Shown here piece after piece: positions 16,070 through 24,937 of a stretch of DNA of 49,407 nt (positions within the stretch are counted from its first letter, which is position 1; every line of letters starts with the position of its first letter). The notes under the pieces were generated by a model. It did not search any database and was not told where the DNA came from. It was given only the letters and a program-made list of their open reading frames with translations. Source of the stretch: Pseudomonas fluorescens (GTDB lineage Bacteria > Pseudomonadota > Gammaproteobacteria > Pseudomonadales > Pseudomonadaceae); the NCBI RefSeq assembly GCF_902497875.1, contig NZ_CABVHY010000042.1, forward strand, positions 1 to 49,407. Reading direction: 5' to 3'. Both the position numbers and the translations under genes were made by a program.

Positions 16070-17908
16070 ATGAGCAGCAACTCAAACGACATGATTAGCT
16101 GGGGCATGATGCTCCGAAAGTTGCCCGCCATTGCCAAAACCATCCCGCGGATGGTCAAGGGGCTCAAGGTCGCCAATGCCAATAAGCCGAATCAACCCTG
16201 CGGTCTGGGTTGGGCATTCGAACAAGCAACGCTACGCAATCCCCAAGGTTCGGCGCTGCTCTACGGCAACGTTTCGTTAAGCTATGCCCAGGTCAACCAG
16301 TGGGCCAATCGCATTGCCCATCACCTGATTGCCCAAGGCATCGGCAAAGGTGACGTCGTCGGGATATTCATCGAGAACCGGCCCGAACTATTGGTCACAG
16401 TCTTGGCCGTCGCCAAAGTGGGCGCTATCTGCGCCATGCTCAACACTTCGCAGACTCAGCATGTGCTGGTCCATAGCCTGAACCTGGTAAAACCGCAGGC
16501 AATCGTGGTCGGGGCAGAGTTGACGGAGGTTTTTTCGGCAGTCCGCGAGCAGGTTGCCATCGATCGGAGCAGAGTCTGGTGTGTGGCCGATCAAGACACC
16601 TGTGGCGATCCCGGCGAGGTGCCCGCAGGCTATATCAACCTGATGACCGCCAGTGCCGAGTGCGCGACAGATAACCCGCTCAGCAGTCAGCAGATCTACT
16701 TCGATGATCCTTGCTTCTATATCTACACATCAGGCACCACCGGCTTGCCCAAGGCCGGGGTGTTCAAGCACGGGCGCTGGATGAGGACTTCCGTCAGCTT
16801 CGGCATGATCGCCCTGAATATGGGCCCGGCGGATGTCGTTTACTGCACCTTGCCGCTGTACCACGCCACCGGCCTTTGCGTTTGCTGGGGTTCCGCCATC
16901 TGTGGGGCATCGGGGTTTGCCATTCGCCGCAAATTCAGCGCCAGTCAGTTCTGGAATGACGTGCGCAAGTTCAATGCCACCACTATCGGTTACGTCGGTG
17001 AATTGTGTCGTTACCTGATCGACCAGCCACCGAACGCCGATGACCCTCATAACGGCGTGCTGAAAATGATCGGCAACGGCTTGCGCCCGGGGGTGTGGAG
17101 CGAGTTCAAGAAGCGCTTCGGAGTCAATCATGTCTGCGAACTGTACGCCGCCAGTGACGGCAACATCGGTTTCAGCAACATCCTCAACTTCGATAACACC
17201 ATCGGTTTTTCCCTGATGTCCTGGGCGCTGGTTGAATATGCCCATGACAGCTGTATACCGATTCGCAACAAGGCCGGTTTCATGCAAAAAGTCGCCAAGG
17301 GCGCGCCGGGCCTGCTGCTGGCGAAGATCGACGACAATGCCCCACTCGATGGCTACACCGATCCGGAAAAGACCCAAAAGGTCATCCTCCATGATGTGTT
17401 CGAGAAGGGGGATTGCTACTTCAACACCGGAGACTTGCTGAGGAGTATCGGTTTTGGTCACGCACAGTTCGTTGACCGCTTGGGCGATACCTACCGCTGG
17501 AAGGGCGAGAACGTATCGACTACCGAGGTCGAGAACATTCTCCTGCAGCATCCGCATATCGCCGAGGCAGTGGCCTATGGGGTCGAGATCAGCAACACCA
17601 ATGGGCGTGCCGGGATGGCCGCTATTACCCCGGCCGAATCCCTGGCCACCCTGGATTTCGGTGAACTGCTGCACTTCGCCAGGCAGCAAATGCCGGCTTA
17701 CGCAGTGCCATTGTTTTTACGGGTGAAAGTGAAAATGGAGACCACCGGCACCTTCAAATATCAGAAAGTCCGGCTCAAGGACGAGGCCTTCGACCCGGCC
17801 AAAACCGGTGACGACCCGATCTACGCCTGGCTGCCGGGATCGGATACTTACGTGCGAGTAACCGAGCAAGTACTGGCGGATATTCACGGTGGCAAGTTCC
17901 GCTATTGA
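16070..17908 (+). CDS. Long/very-long-chain acyl-CoA synthetase
   Basis: 612 residues, ANL superfamily. It activates fatty acids to acyl-CoA via acyl-AMP. The AMP-binding P-loop IYTSGTTGLPKAG is at about 216-228, LPLYHATG follows, then the adenine-binding region ELYAASDGN, and the hinge YFNTGDLL plus DRLGDTYRWKGENVSTTEVE. The YRWKGENVSTTEVE form (rather than KTGGEN) fits the FadD6/FATP-like long-chain group. RBS CAGGAG supports ATG 16070; an in-frame GTG at 16049 is less likely. Chain-length preference cannot be read from sequence. Confidence 0.9.
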   Translation: MSSNSNDMISWGMMLRKLPAIAKTIPRMVKGLKVANANKPNQPCGLGWAFEQATLRNPQGSALLYGNVSLSYAQVNQWANRIAHHLIAQGIGKGDVVGIFIENRPELLVTVLAVAKVGAICAMLNTSQTQHVLVHSLNLVKPQAIVVGAELTEVFSAVREQVAIDRSRVWCVADQDTCGDPGEVPAGYINLMTASAECATDNPLSSQQIYFDDPCFYIYTSGTTGLPKAGVFKHGRWMRTSVSFGMIALNMGPADVVYCTLPLYHATGLCVCWGSAICGASGFAIRRKFSASQFWNDVRKFNATTIGYVGELCRYLIDQPPNADDPHNGVLKMIGNGLRPGVWSEFKKRFGVNHVCELYAASDGNIGFSNILNFDNTIGFSLMSWALVEYAHDSCIPIRNKAGFMQKVAKGAPGLLLAKIDDNAPLDGYTDPEKTQKVILHDVFEKGDCYFNTGDLLRSIGFGHAQFVDRLGDTYRWKGENVSTTEVENILLQHPHIAEAVAYGVEISNTNGRAGMAAITPAESLATLDFGELLHFARQQMPAYAVPLFLRVKVKMETTGTFKYQKVRLKDEAFDPAKTGDDPIYAWLPGSDTYVRVTEQVLADIHGGKFRY

Positions 17909-18001
17909 TTCTGGCTATTGCCCGGTTTGAGAAAAAAGGGATGACAGGCTCAAGACGGCTCGGGAAACTAACGGCTTTGCGAAGTGAATGTGGAGTCCCG
18001 A

Positions 18002-18520
18002 ATGTCAGACAAAAGCCGCCAGATGACCGAAGAAGAAGCAGCGGAGTTTGCCGAGCAGGTATTCAACGTGGCGCGTCAGGGCGATGCGCCCATGCTCGCC
18101 GCGCTGCTGAGCAAGGGCCTGCCGGTCAACCTGCGTAATCACAAGGGCGATACCTTGTTGATGCTCGCCAGCTATCACGGGCATGCCGAGGCCGTTAAGG
18201 TCCTGCTCGAGCACAAGGCCGATCCGGAGATCCGCAACGACAACGGCCAAAGTCCGATTGCCGGTGCTGCGTTCAAAGGTGACTTGCCGGTGGTCAAGGT
18301 GCTGGTCGAAGGTGGCGCCCAGGTCGAAGGTTCGTCTTTTGACGGTCGCACCGCGCTGATGATGGCGGCGATGTTCAATCGCACGGCGATTGTCGACTAC
18401 CTGATCAGCAAAGGCGCCGATCCGAAGGCCAAAGACGCCAATGGGGTGACCGCGCTGGACGCGGCCAAGACCATGGGCGCGGCCGATACTACGGCGCAGC
18501 TGGAAAAACTGCTGGGCTGA
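18002..18520 (+). CDS. Ankyrin repeat protein
   Basis: 172 residues from ATG 18002 (TGGAG 6 nt upstream). About four ankyrin repeats follow a short helical N-terminus: GDTLLMLASYHGHAEAVKVL, NGQSPIAGAAFKGDLPVVKVL, DGRTALMMAAMFNRTAIVDYL and NGVTALDAAKTMG. No signal peptide, so cytoplasmic. Resembles Pseudomonas AnkB-type proteins, though no catalase gene is adjacent here. Protein-protein interaction role; partner unknown. Confidence 0.9.
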   Translation: MSDKSRQMTEEEAAEFAEQVFNVARQGDAPMLAALLSKGLPVNLRNHKGDTLLMLASYHGHAEAVKVLLEHKADPEIRNDNGQSPIAGAAFKGDLPVVKVLVEGGAQVEGSSFDGRTALMMAAMFNRTAIVDYLISKGADPKAKDANGVTALDAAKTMGAADTTAQLEKLLG

Positions 18521-18542
18521 GAGTTCAGGGTAAGCGCGGATC

Positions 18543-18663
18543 CCTGTGGGAGCGGGCTTGCCCGCGAAGCGTACTCCACGGTTTTTCAGGTGTTGCGCGT
18601 CATCGTTCATCGCGGGCAAGCCACGCTCCCACAGGTTCTGCGCATAGCCTGCGATCTTTTGCC
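18543..18663. repeat. REPIN of the GTGGGAGCGGGCTTGCCCGC class plus fragment
   Basis: CCTGTGGGAGCGGGCTTGCC at 18543 and the inverted arm CGGGCAAGCCACGCTCCCAC ending about 18632. A fragment of the other REP class (GCCTGCGATCTTTTG) follows at 18647-18661. Confidence 0.8.
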
Positions 18664-18741
18664 GGTCTCTCGGATTACCTTGGGTCAAGCCTTTGCGCTA
18701 TCCTTCGCGCCCTCAAATTTCCCTCGCTACAGGATCCATCC

Positions 18742-19272
18742 ATGAAAACCACGCTCGTTGAACTCATCGGCAAAATCAGCTCCGGGTGCATGGCCGAGGA
18801 TGACGTGGCGCGGATCGCCGATGAAGCCGCGCAGGCCTACGCCGACGCGGATGCTTTCCTGGCGGCCAATCCGGATATCAACTACGACGAAACCTTTCCG
18901 ATTCCGTTGGGTGAGTGGATCGTGGTCGGTAGCCTGCCGGAGACCGTGTTGTTCCAGGCCGACACCTATATGGACCTGCTCGCTCAGATCGTCGCTTCGT
19001 TCGGTCCGGGCGTCACCTTCAACATCAAGCCCAAGCAACTGGCCAAGGTCGAAGCGCTGACCGCGCTGAACCGGATCCAGATCCAGCTGAGCAGCATGAA
19101 TCCGGAAAAGGGCGGTTATGTGCTGATGAATTTCAGCCAGCTGCTCGATGACGAGATTCAGGCGGTGCTGGTGTATGGCAATGACGTGCCACGGGTGCTG
19201 GAGTTGTGCGCTGAAGTCGGTATCAACGCGGCGCCTTCGCTGGAAGCATTGCGAGTGGCGATTCACGTCTGA
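18742..19272 (+). CDS. Conserved hypothetical protein
   Basis: 176 residues, soluble, acidic. Begins MKTTLVELIGKISSGCMAED; the second half (FGPGVTFNIKPKQLAKVEAL, then QIQLSSMNPEKGGYVLMNF and VLELCAEVGINAAPSLEAL) looks like an alpha/beta domain. No motif points to an enzyme. The ATG is well placed after a REP-containing gap. I do not recognise a characterised family. Confidence 0.75.
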   Translation: MKTTLVELIGKISSGCMAEDDVARIADEAAQAYADADAFLAANPDINYDETFPIPLGEWIVVGSLPETVLFQADTYMDLLAQIVASFGPGVTFNIKPKQLAKVEALTALNRIQIQLSSMNPEKGGYVLMNFSQLLDDEIQAVLVYGNDVPRVLELCAEVGINAAPSLEALRVAIHV

Positions 19273-19343
19273 GCGTAATAAAACGGAACCCTTCTCAAGC
19301 CCGGCTATCCTAATGGTGCAAACCATCACTTGGGAGCGACACC

Positions 19344-19535
19344 ATGGGTTCTACCTTCAATGGTCTGGTCGGGCTGATCATCCTCGCCCTGGATATCTGG
19401 GCGATCATCAACGTTCTTAAGAGCGGCACCGAAACCGGGATGAAAATCATCTGGGTGCTGGTGATTTTCTTGCTGCCGGTACTGGGCCTGATCATCTGGG
19501 CGATTGCCGGGCCGCGGGGCAATGTACGGATATAA
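19344..19535 (+). CDS. PLDc_N domain small membrane protein
   Basis: 63 residues with two membrane helices (GLVGLIILALDIWAIINVL and IIWVLVIFLLPVLGLIIWAI) ending AGPRGNVRI. This is the PLDc_N (phospholipase D N-terminal / cardiolipin synthase N-terminal) module found as free-standing small inner-membrane proteins. No catalytic domain follows. RBS GGAG 11-14 nt upstream of ATG 19344. Confidence 0.85.
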   Translation: MGSTFNGLVGLIILALDIWAIINVLKSGTETGMKIIWVLVIFLLPVLGLIIWAIAGPRGNVRI

Positions 19536-19536
19536 C

Positions 19537-19569
19537 GGGGCGATGAAGGCTGCGATCTTTTTTCGCCCC
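19537..19569. terminator. Terminator-like hairpin with REP fragment
   Basis: GGGGCGA (19537-19543) pairs with TCGCCCC (19563-19569); the loop carries the REP fragment AAGGCTGCGATCTTTTTT. It lies between the convergent PLDc_N and ogt genes. Confidence 0.5.
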
Positions 19570-19585
19570 ACTGACCTGTGCTGCG

Positions 19586-20059
19586 TTAAATCAGCCACGC
19601 ACCCTCAAGCTGCAGCAGTGCCTGCTTGCGTTCCAGTCCGCCGCCATAACCGGTGAGCGTACCGTTGCTGCCGATCACGCGGTGGCACGGGATGATGATC
19701 GATATCGGGTTGGCGCCATTGGCGGTACCGACCGCACGTACCGCTTTCGGGTTGCCGATGTGCTCGGCCAACCCGGCGTAGCTCCAGGTGTGGCCAAAAG
19801 GGATCTCCTGCAACGCCTGCCAGACCCTTTGCTGGAATGCCGTGCCCTGGGGCGCCAGGCGTACGTCGAAACGCTCACGCTTGCCCTCGAAGTACTCATC
19901 CAGTTGCCGACAGACGGTATCAAGTTGATTACCGGCTTCGAACCATTGCTCCGGCGGGATCCAGTACGGGTAGTTGTCCATGTACAACTGACGCAGCCCC
20001 TGTTCATCGCCGGCCAGCAGTAGCGGCCCGATCGGGCTTGGTAGATAACGATAAAACAT
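19586..20059 (-). CDS. ogt: Methylated-DNA--protein-cysteine methyltransferase
   Basis: 157 residues. Removes alkyl groups from O6 of guanine to its own cysteine. The acceptor is Cys125 in the signature IIPCHRVIG; the DNA-binding wing region GNPKAVRAVGTANGANPISI precedes it and GGLERKQALLQLEG follows. It has an Ogt-type N-terminal domain rather than the Ada regulator part. Divergent from speE. Confidence 0.95.
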   Translation of the reverse strand: MFYRYLPSPIGPLLLAGDEQGLRQLYMDNYPYWIPPEQWFEAGNQLDTVCRQLDEYFEGKRERFDVRLAPQGTAFQQRVWQALQEIPFGHTWSYAGLAEHIGNPKAVRAVGTANGANPISIIIPCHRVIGSNGTLTGYGGGLERKQALLQLEGAWLI

Positions 20060-20106
20060 CTGCTTGGCTCCCGACCTGTATCAGACACAAAGATAGAGCC
20101 AGAAGG

Positions 20107-20136
20107 TTCGACCTGTCATGTTCTGCGACGTAGAAT
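20107..20136 (+). promoter_or_regulatory. speE promoter with rRNA-like -10/discriminator
   Basis: TTCGAC (20107-20112), 18 nt, TAGAAT (20131-20136), followed by GCGCGCCT. The 14-mer TAGAATGCGCGCCT is identical to that of the third rRNA promoter at 49010-49023. GC-rich discriminators are typical of stringently controlled, growth-rate-regulated promoters. Confidence 0.55.
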
Positions 20137-20236
20137 GCGCGCCTTCCTAGGCCAATCGAGAGCGCAGCGTGTTGTCGATTGCCCATCATGGGCGGGTAAC
20201 CGTCCGTTGCCACCAGCATTCACCGGGGGACTACCC

Positions 20237-21112
20237 ATGACCACTTCCCAGAACAGCGAATACCTGGAAACCCTCTACGAAGGCTACGGCCAGCGTTTTC
20301 GCATGGAAAAACTGCTGCACGAAGTGCGTACCGAACATCAGCACCTGGTGATCTTCGAGAACCCGCGAATGGGGCGCGTGATGGCGCTGGACGGGGTCAT
20401 CCAGACCACCGAAGCCGACGAGTTCATCTACCACGAAATGCTCACCCACGTACCGATCTTCGCCCACGGTGCCGCCAAGCGCGTGCTGATCATCGGCGGC
20501 GGTGATGGCGGCATGCTGCGTGAAGTGGCCAAACACGGCAGCATCGAACACATCACCATGGTCGAGATCGATGGCACTGTGGTCGAGATGTGCAAGGAAT
20601 TTCTGCCGAACCACTCCAAGGGTGCGTTCGACGATCCGCGTCTGAATCTGGTGATCGACGACGGCATGCGTTTCGTCGCGACCACCGAAGAGAAGTTCGA
20701 CGTGATCATTTCCGACTCCACCGATCCGATCGGTCCGGGCGAAGTGCTGTTCTCGGAAAACTTCTATGAGGCATGCCGCCGTTGCCTGAACGAAGGCGGC
20801 ATTCTGGTGACCCAGAACGGCACGCCATTCATGCAACTGAGCGAAGTGCAAACCACTGCCGGCCGTATGCGTAGCCTGTTCCCGGACTGGCACTTCTATC
20901 AGGCAGCCGTGCCGACCTACATCGGCGGCGCGATGACCTTCGCCTGGGGCGCGACCAATACCGCGTACCGCAAATTGCCCCTCGAGACCCTGCGTCAGCG
21001 TTTCGCCGGCAGCGGCATCATCACCCGTTACTACAATCCTGAAATTCATATCGGCGCGTTTGCCCTGCCACAATATGTATTGCAGGCGGTCAACAAGCCG
21101 AGCAATGACTAA
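20237..21112 (+). CDS. speE: Spermidine synthase
   Basis: 291 residues from ATG 20237 (GGGGGA upstream); the open frame begins at 20135 without a good start. It transfers aminopropyl from decarboxylated S-adenosylmethionine to putrescine, releasing methylthioadenosine, the compound recycled by the mtn genes at 12388-14340. Motifs: LIIGGGDGGMLREV (nucleotide loop), MVEIDGTVVEMCKEF, and the active-site DSTDPIGPGE. Length normal. Confidence 0.96.
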   Translation: MTTSQNSEYLETLYEGYGQRFRMEKLLHEVRTEHQHLVIFENPRMGRVMALDGVIQTTEADEFIYHEMLTHVPIFAHGAAKRVLIIGGGDGGMLREVAKHGSIEHITMVEIDGTVVEMCKEFLPNHSKGAFDDPRLNLVIDDGMRFVATTEEKFDVIISDSTDPIGPGEVLFSENFYEACRRCLNEGGILVTQNGTPFMQLSEVQTTAGRMRSLFPDWHFYQAAVPTYIGGAMTFAWGATNTAYRKLPLETLRQRFAGSGIITRYYNPEIHIGAFALPQYVLQAVNKPSND

Positions 21113-21128
21113 GCAGTCATGTCGATGA

Positions 21129-21150
21129 AAGGGCCGCAAGGCCCTTTTTT
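21129..21150 (+). terminator. Intrinsic terminator of speE
   Basis: AGGGCC-GCA-AGGCCCT stem followed by a run of T (to about 21150), 17 nt after the speE stop. Confidence 0.85.
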
Positions 21151-21210
21151 ATGTGTCTAAATATGCGTTAAACGAAATTTTCACAACCACTCCAAGACAA
21201 TTCGCCCGCG

Positions 21211-21390
21211 TTATTTCCGGCGGTCAACCTCCAGCAGTCGTATATTCCAGACCCGCAAGGCCGGGTTGAGGGCCTGCCAGTAATCAATGGCAATGCCGCG
21301 AATGATCGTGCAACATTTGCGCACCGCGTAATCCCCGCTGTCGTAATCGACAATGAGAGGGCAGGCGCAGCTGTATTTTTGAAACTTCAA
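21211..21390 (-). CDS. Putative small protein
   Basis: 59 residues if started at TTG 21390 (AGGA about 11 nt upstream); the frame also has an ATG at 21453 inside the divergent sulfatase gene. Sequence features: LIVDYDSGDYAVRKC, then IDYWQALNPALRVW and LLEVDRRK at the end, with two N-terminal Cys (CAC) and a CC pair. Composition looks protein-like. No known family; start uncertain. Confidence 0.4.
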   Translation of the reverse strand: MKFQKYSCACPLIVDYDSGDYAVRKCCTIIRGIAIDYWQALNPALRVWNIRLLEVDRRK

Positions 21391-21413
21391 CTTCCAATGG
21401 GTCCTAAAACGAC

Positions 21414-23501
21414 ATGTCAATCCCGGACGCCCTGAGTCAGCAGCGAGCTTCAAGTCGCCTGCTGCAACCGACCGTCAAATCGCATCTGGCTTACACGCTG
21501 CTCTGTGCCTTGGTCATGATGGTAATGCTCTCCCTGCTGCGCGTGGCGCTGCTGGTTTATAACCGGGAAATGATCCTCGACACCCCGGCCTCGACCTTCC
21601 TCGAAGCCTTTGCCAACGGCCTGCGCTTTGACTTGCGCCTGGTGATCTACCTCTGCATCCCGCTGGTGCTGGCGTTGTTCAGTGCCCGAGCCATGGCCGC
21701 CCGCGGTTTCTTCCGCTTCTGGCTGACCCTCGTCTCCAGCATCGCGCTGTTCCTCGGCCTGATGGAGATGGACTTCTATCGCGAGTTCCATCAGCGCCTC
21801 AACGGGCTGGTCTTCCAGTACGTGAAGGAAGACCCGAAAACCGTGATGAGCATGCTCTGGTATGGCTTCCCGGTGGTTCGCTACCTGCTGGCGTGGGCCG
21901 TTGGCACCTGGCTGTTGAGCCTGGCGTTCAAAGGTGCCGACCGTGCGACCCGGCCTCGTGGTCCGTTCAGCGGTGGCAGCATAGGCACTCGGCAGATCGC
22001 CCCGTGGTACGCCCGCGTCGGTGTCTTTGTGGTGTGCCTGCTGATCTGCGTCGTGGCTGCCCGTGGCACCTTGCGCCAAGGCCCGCCACTGCGTTGGGGT
22101 GATGTCTACACTACCGATTCGAACTTCGCCAACCAGTTGGGCCTGAACGGTTCGCTGTCGTTGGTCGAGGCGGCCAAGAGCCGGTTTTCCGAACACCGTG
22201 ACAATGTATGGAAGACCACGCTGCCACAGCCGGAAGCTCAGCAGACTGTGCGCGACATGCTGGTGACACCCGACGAAAAACTGGTCGACGCCGACATTGC
22301 GGCCGTACGCCGCGACTACACTCCACCGGCCGATAAGACCCTGCCGATCAAGAATGTCGTGATCATCCTCATGGAAAGCTTCGCCGGTCACTCGGTGGGC
22401 GCCCTGGGTGCAGACAGCAATATCACGCCTTACTTCGACAAACTGGCGAAAGAAGGCCTGCTGTTCGATCGTTTCTTCTCCAACGGCACCCATACCCACC
22501 AGGGTATGTTCGCCACCATGGCTTGTTTCCCGAACCTGCCCGGCTTTGAATACCTGATGCAGACTCCGGAAGGCAGCCACAAGCTGTCCGGCCTGCCGCA
22601 GTTGCTCAGCGCCCGTGACTTCGACGACGTCTATGTCTACAACGGCGATTTTGCCTGGGACAACCAGGCGGGCTTTTTCAGCAACCAGGGCATGACCACC
22701 TTCATTGGCCGCAATGACTACGTCAATCCAGTGTTTTCCGACCCGACCTGGGGCGTGTCCGACCAGGATATGTTCAACCGTGGCCTGGAAGAACTGAAAG
22801 CCCGCGAAGACAAAAAACCGTTCTATGCGTTGTTGCAAACCCTGTCCAACCACACGCCGTATGCCTTGCCGAATCCACTGCCGGTCGATCAGGTCACTGG
22901 TCGCGGTAGTTTGAATGAGCATTTGACGGCCATGCGTTACTCCGACTGGGCGCTGGGTCAATTCTTTGAGAAGGCGCGCAAAGAGCCTTACTTCAAGGAA
23001 ACCCTGTTCGTCGTAGTGGGTGACCATGGTTTTGGCGACGAGCGCCAGATCACCGAAATGGACCTGGGACGCTTCAACGTACCGCTGTTGTTAATCGGCC
23101 CGGGCATCCAGGAGAAGTTCGGCAAGATTGACCACACCGTGGGCAACCAGATCGACATCGTGCCGACCATCATGGGCCGGCTCGGTGGTGAAGTGCGTCA
23201 TCAGTGTTGGGGCCGCGACATGCTCAACCTGCCGCAAGGCGACACGGGTTTTGGCGTGATCAAACCGTCGGGCAGCGAACAGACGGTGGCGATTGTCACG
23301 GCCGACCGCATTCTGGTTCTGCCCAAGGGTATGGAGCCGAAGATGTACCAGTACGAACTGGGCGCCAAGCCGACTTCCGCGATCATCCCGGATGCTCCGG
23401 AAACGGCCGAGCTCAAGCTCAAGCTCGAGTCCTTCCTGCAGACGGCAACCAAAAGCCTGATCGATAACACCGCAGGCGTTGTCAACGGCATGCCGGACTA
23501 A
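21414..23501 (+). CDS. LTA synthase-like / MdoB-type sulfatase-fold membrane protein
   Basis: 695 residues. Several N-terminal membrane helices (through about residue 215) precede a periplasmic sulfatase-fold domain. Metal and nucleophile motifs: IILMESFAGHSV (first acidic ligand), SNGTHTHQGMFATM with the nucleophilic Thr at about 361, and VVGDHGFGDE near 540. The family transfers phosphoglycerol or phosphoethanolamine from phospholipid to envelope glycans or lipids; in Gram-negatives a role in decorating periplasmic glucans is typical of MdoB. The exact acceptor is unknown. The ribosome-binding site is weak. Confidence 0.88.
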   Translation: MSIPDALSQQRASSRLLQPTVKSHLAYTLLCALVMMVMLSLLRVALLVYNREMILDTPASTFLEAFANGLRFDLRLVIYLCIPLVLALFSARAMAARGFFRFWLTLVSSIALFLGLMEMDFYREFHQRLNGLVFQYVKEDPKTVMSMLWYGFPVVRYLLAWAVGTWLLSLAFKGADRATRPRGPFSGGSIGTRQIAPWYARVGVFVVCLLICVVAARGTLRQGPPLRWGDVYTTDSNFANQLGLNGSLSLVEAAKSRFSEHRDNVWKTTLPQPEAQQTVRDMLVTPDEKLVDADIAAVRRDYTPPADKTLPIKNVVIILMESFAGHSVGALGADSNITPYFDKLAKEGLLFDRFFSNGTHTHQGMFATMACFPNLPGFEYLMQTPEGSHKLSGLPQLLSARDFDDVYVYNGDFAWDNQAGFFSNQGMTTFIGRNDYVNPVFSDPTWGVSDQDMFNRGLEELKAREDKKPFYALLQTLSNHTPYALPNPLPVDQVTGRGSLNEHLTAMRYSDWALGQFFEKARKEPYFKETLFVVVGDHGFGDERQITEMDLGRFNVPLLLIGPGIQEKFGKIDHTVGNQIDIVPTIMGRLGGEVRHQCWGRDMLNLPQGDTGFGVIKPSGSEQTVAIVTADRILVLPKGMEPKMYQYELGAKPTSAIIPDAPETAELKLKLESFLQTATKSLIDNTAGVVNGMPD

Positions 23502-23517
23502 GCGTCTGGCTCAATAA

Positions 23518-23548
23518 AAAAGAGGCCCACGCGGGCCTCTTTTTTTTG
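23518..23548 (+). terminator. Intrinsic terminator
   Basis: AGAGGCCCAC-GCGGGCCTCT stem followed by eight T, 20 nt after the sulfatase stop. Confidence 0.9.
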
Positions 23549-23571
23549 CAGCGTTGAAAGACGGCAGAGCG

Positions 23572-23724
23572 TTATATCTTGCCGAGTAACAGCAGGATCA
23601 ACAGCACCACCAGGACCACACCGATGATCCCGGACGGGCCATAACCCCAACTTCTGGAGTGCGGGAAGACCGGCAGGCCACCCACCAGCAGGAGAATCAG
23701 AATAACGATAAGAATGGTGCTCAT
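23572..23724 (-). CDS. DUF3309 family small membrane protein
   Basis: 50 residues: MSTILIVILILLLVGGLPVF, then PHSRSWGYGPSG, then a second hydrophobic helix ending LLILLLLGKI. This two-helix pattern with the central GYGPSG turn matches DUF3309, a short inner-membrane family common in proteobacteria and of unknown function. Convergent with the sulfatase gene; the shared gap holds the terminator. Confidence 0.88.
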   Translation of the reverse strand: MSTILIVILILLLVGGLPVFPHSRSWGYGPSGIIGVVLVVLLILLLLGKI

Positions 23725-24057
23725 GTCGACTTCCTTATGGGTATGTACTGGAAAGACCCTAGCGGTTTTAACGACAAGCCCGACTGCAATAAAACCGAGC
23801 CCCTTAACATCTCCGACTCTCCCGATCGGCAGATAATTCCGATTGTTTCTAATGTTTTTTCGATGTCTGGCTTATTTCATTAGCAACAGCCGACAGCGTT
23901 ATCGTTCTTCTTGGGTATAGCACGCTCCTGCACGTCAGCTCGGCCGGTACCGGGCGAAAGTTTGCCTGAGGTATTCAGCACTCTGATGGTGTGTGGGTGC
24001 CGGAATAACCTTCGCTACACTGCGGCTTATCTTCCCCAGAACAACAAGGCAATTCCT
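23725..24057. other. Gene-free interval
   Basis: About 330 nt between the DUF3309 gene and the divergent SDR gene. AT-rich around 23830-23890. No convincing promoter, repeat or small gene seen. Confidence 0.5.
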
Positions 24058-24873
24058 ATGCAAAATCGCATGATGATCACCGGTGCCGGGTCCGGCCTGG
24101 GTCGCGAAATCGCTCTGCGCTGGGCCCGTGAAGGCTGGCAGTTTGCCTTGTCGGATGTCAGTGAACCCGGTTTGCAAGAAACCCTGAAACGAGTACGCGA
24201 AGCCGGTGGCGACGGCTTTGTGCAGCGTTGCGACGTACGTGATTACAGCCAGCTGACCGCGTTTGCCCAAGCCTGCGAAGAGAAGCTTGGCGGCATCGAT
24301 GTGATCGTCAATAACGCCGGCGTGGCTTCGGGCGGTTTCTTCAGTGAACTGTCCCTCGAAGACTGGGACTGGCAGATCGCGATCAACCTGATGGGCGTGG
24401 TCAAAGGCTGCAAGGCGTTCTTGCCGTTGCTGGAAAAAAGCAGAGGCAAGATCATCAACATCGCCTCGATGGCGGCCTTGATGCAAGGCCCGGCCATGAG
24501 CAACTACAACGTGGCCAAGGCCGGTGTGGTGGCATTGTCCGAGAGTCTGCTGATTGAACTCGCGCACCAGGACATCGCGGTGCACGTGGTCTGCCCGTCA
24601 TTCTTCCAGACCAACCTGCTGGATTCCTTCCGTGGCCCGACCCCGGCGATGAAAGCCCAGGTCGGCAAATTGCTGGAAAGCTCTCCGATCAGCGCCAGCG
24701 ACATCGCCGACTACATCTACCAGCATGTCGCCGAAGGTGAGTTCATGATTCTGCCCCACGAACAAGGCCGCATGGCCTGGGCGTTGAAGCAGAAGAACCC
24801 GCAACTGCTCTACAACGAAATGACCCAGATGGCCGACAAGATGCGCGCCAAGGCTAAACAAACTGCCGGCTGA
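24058..24873 (+). CDS. Short-chain dehydrogenase/reductase
   Basis: 271 residues from ATG 24058 (AAGG upstream). Classical SDR: TGAGSGLG (9-16) for the dinucleotide, NNAG at 85-88, Ser137 and the catalytic Y150xxxK154 (YNVAK). The stretch EMTQMADKMRAKAKQTAG closes the protein. Substrate unknown. The open frame continues upstream to 23911 without a ribosome-binding site. Confidence 0.9.
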   Translation: MQNRMMITGAGSGLGREIALRWAREGWQFALSDVSEPGLQETLKRVREAGGDGFVQRCDVRDYSQLTAFAQACEEKLGGIDVIVNNAGVASGGFFSELSLEDWDWQIAINLMGVVKGCKAFLPLLEKSRGKIINIASMAALMQGPAMSNYNVAKAGVVALSESLLIELAHQDIAVHVVCPSFFQTNLLDSFRGPTPAMKAQVGKLLESSPISASDIADYIYQHVAEGEFMILPHEQGRMAWALKQKNPQLLYNEMTQMADKMRAKAKQTAG

Positions 24874-24937
24874 ACTTGCTCGCGCGAACCTGCATCGTTA
24901 GGGTTGCCGATTCCGGCAGCCTTGACGAGACAATTGC

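Noticed and set aside
15721..16182. 153-codon minus-strand frame
   Set aside because: Antisense to the start of the acyl-CoA synthetase and to the small ORF at 15803; no support.
21450..23027. 525-codon minus-strand frame
   Set aside because: Shadow of the sulfatase gene on the opposite strand; Gln/His-rich composition typical of antisense frames in GC-rich genes.
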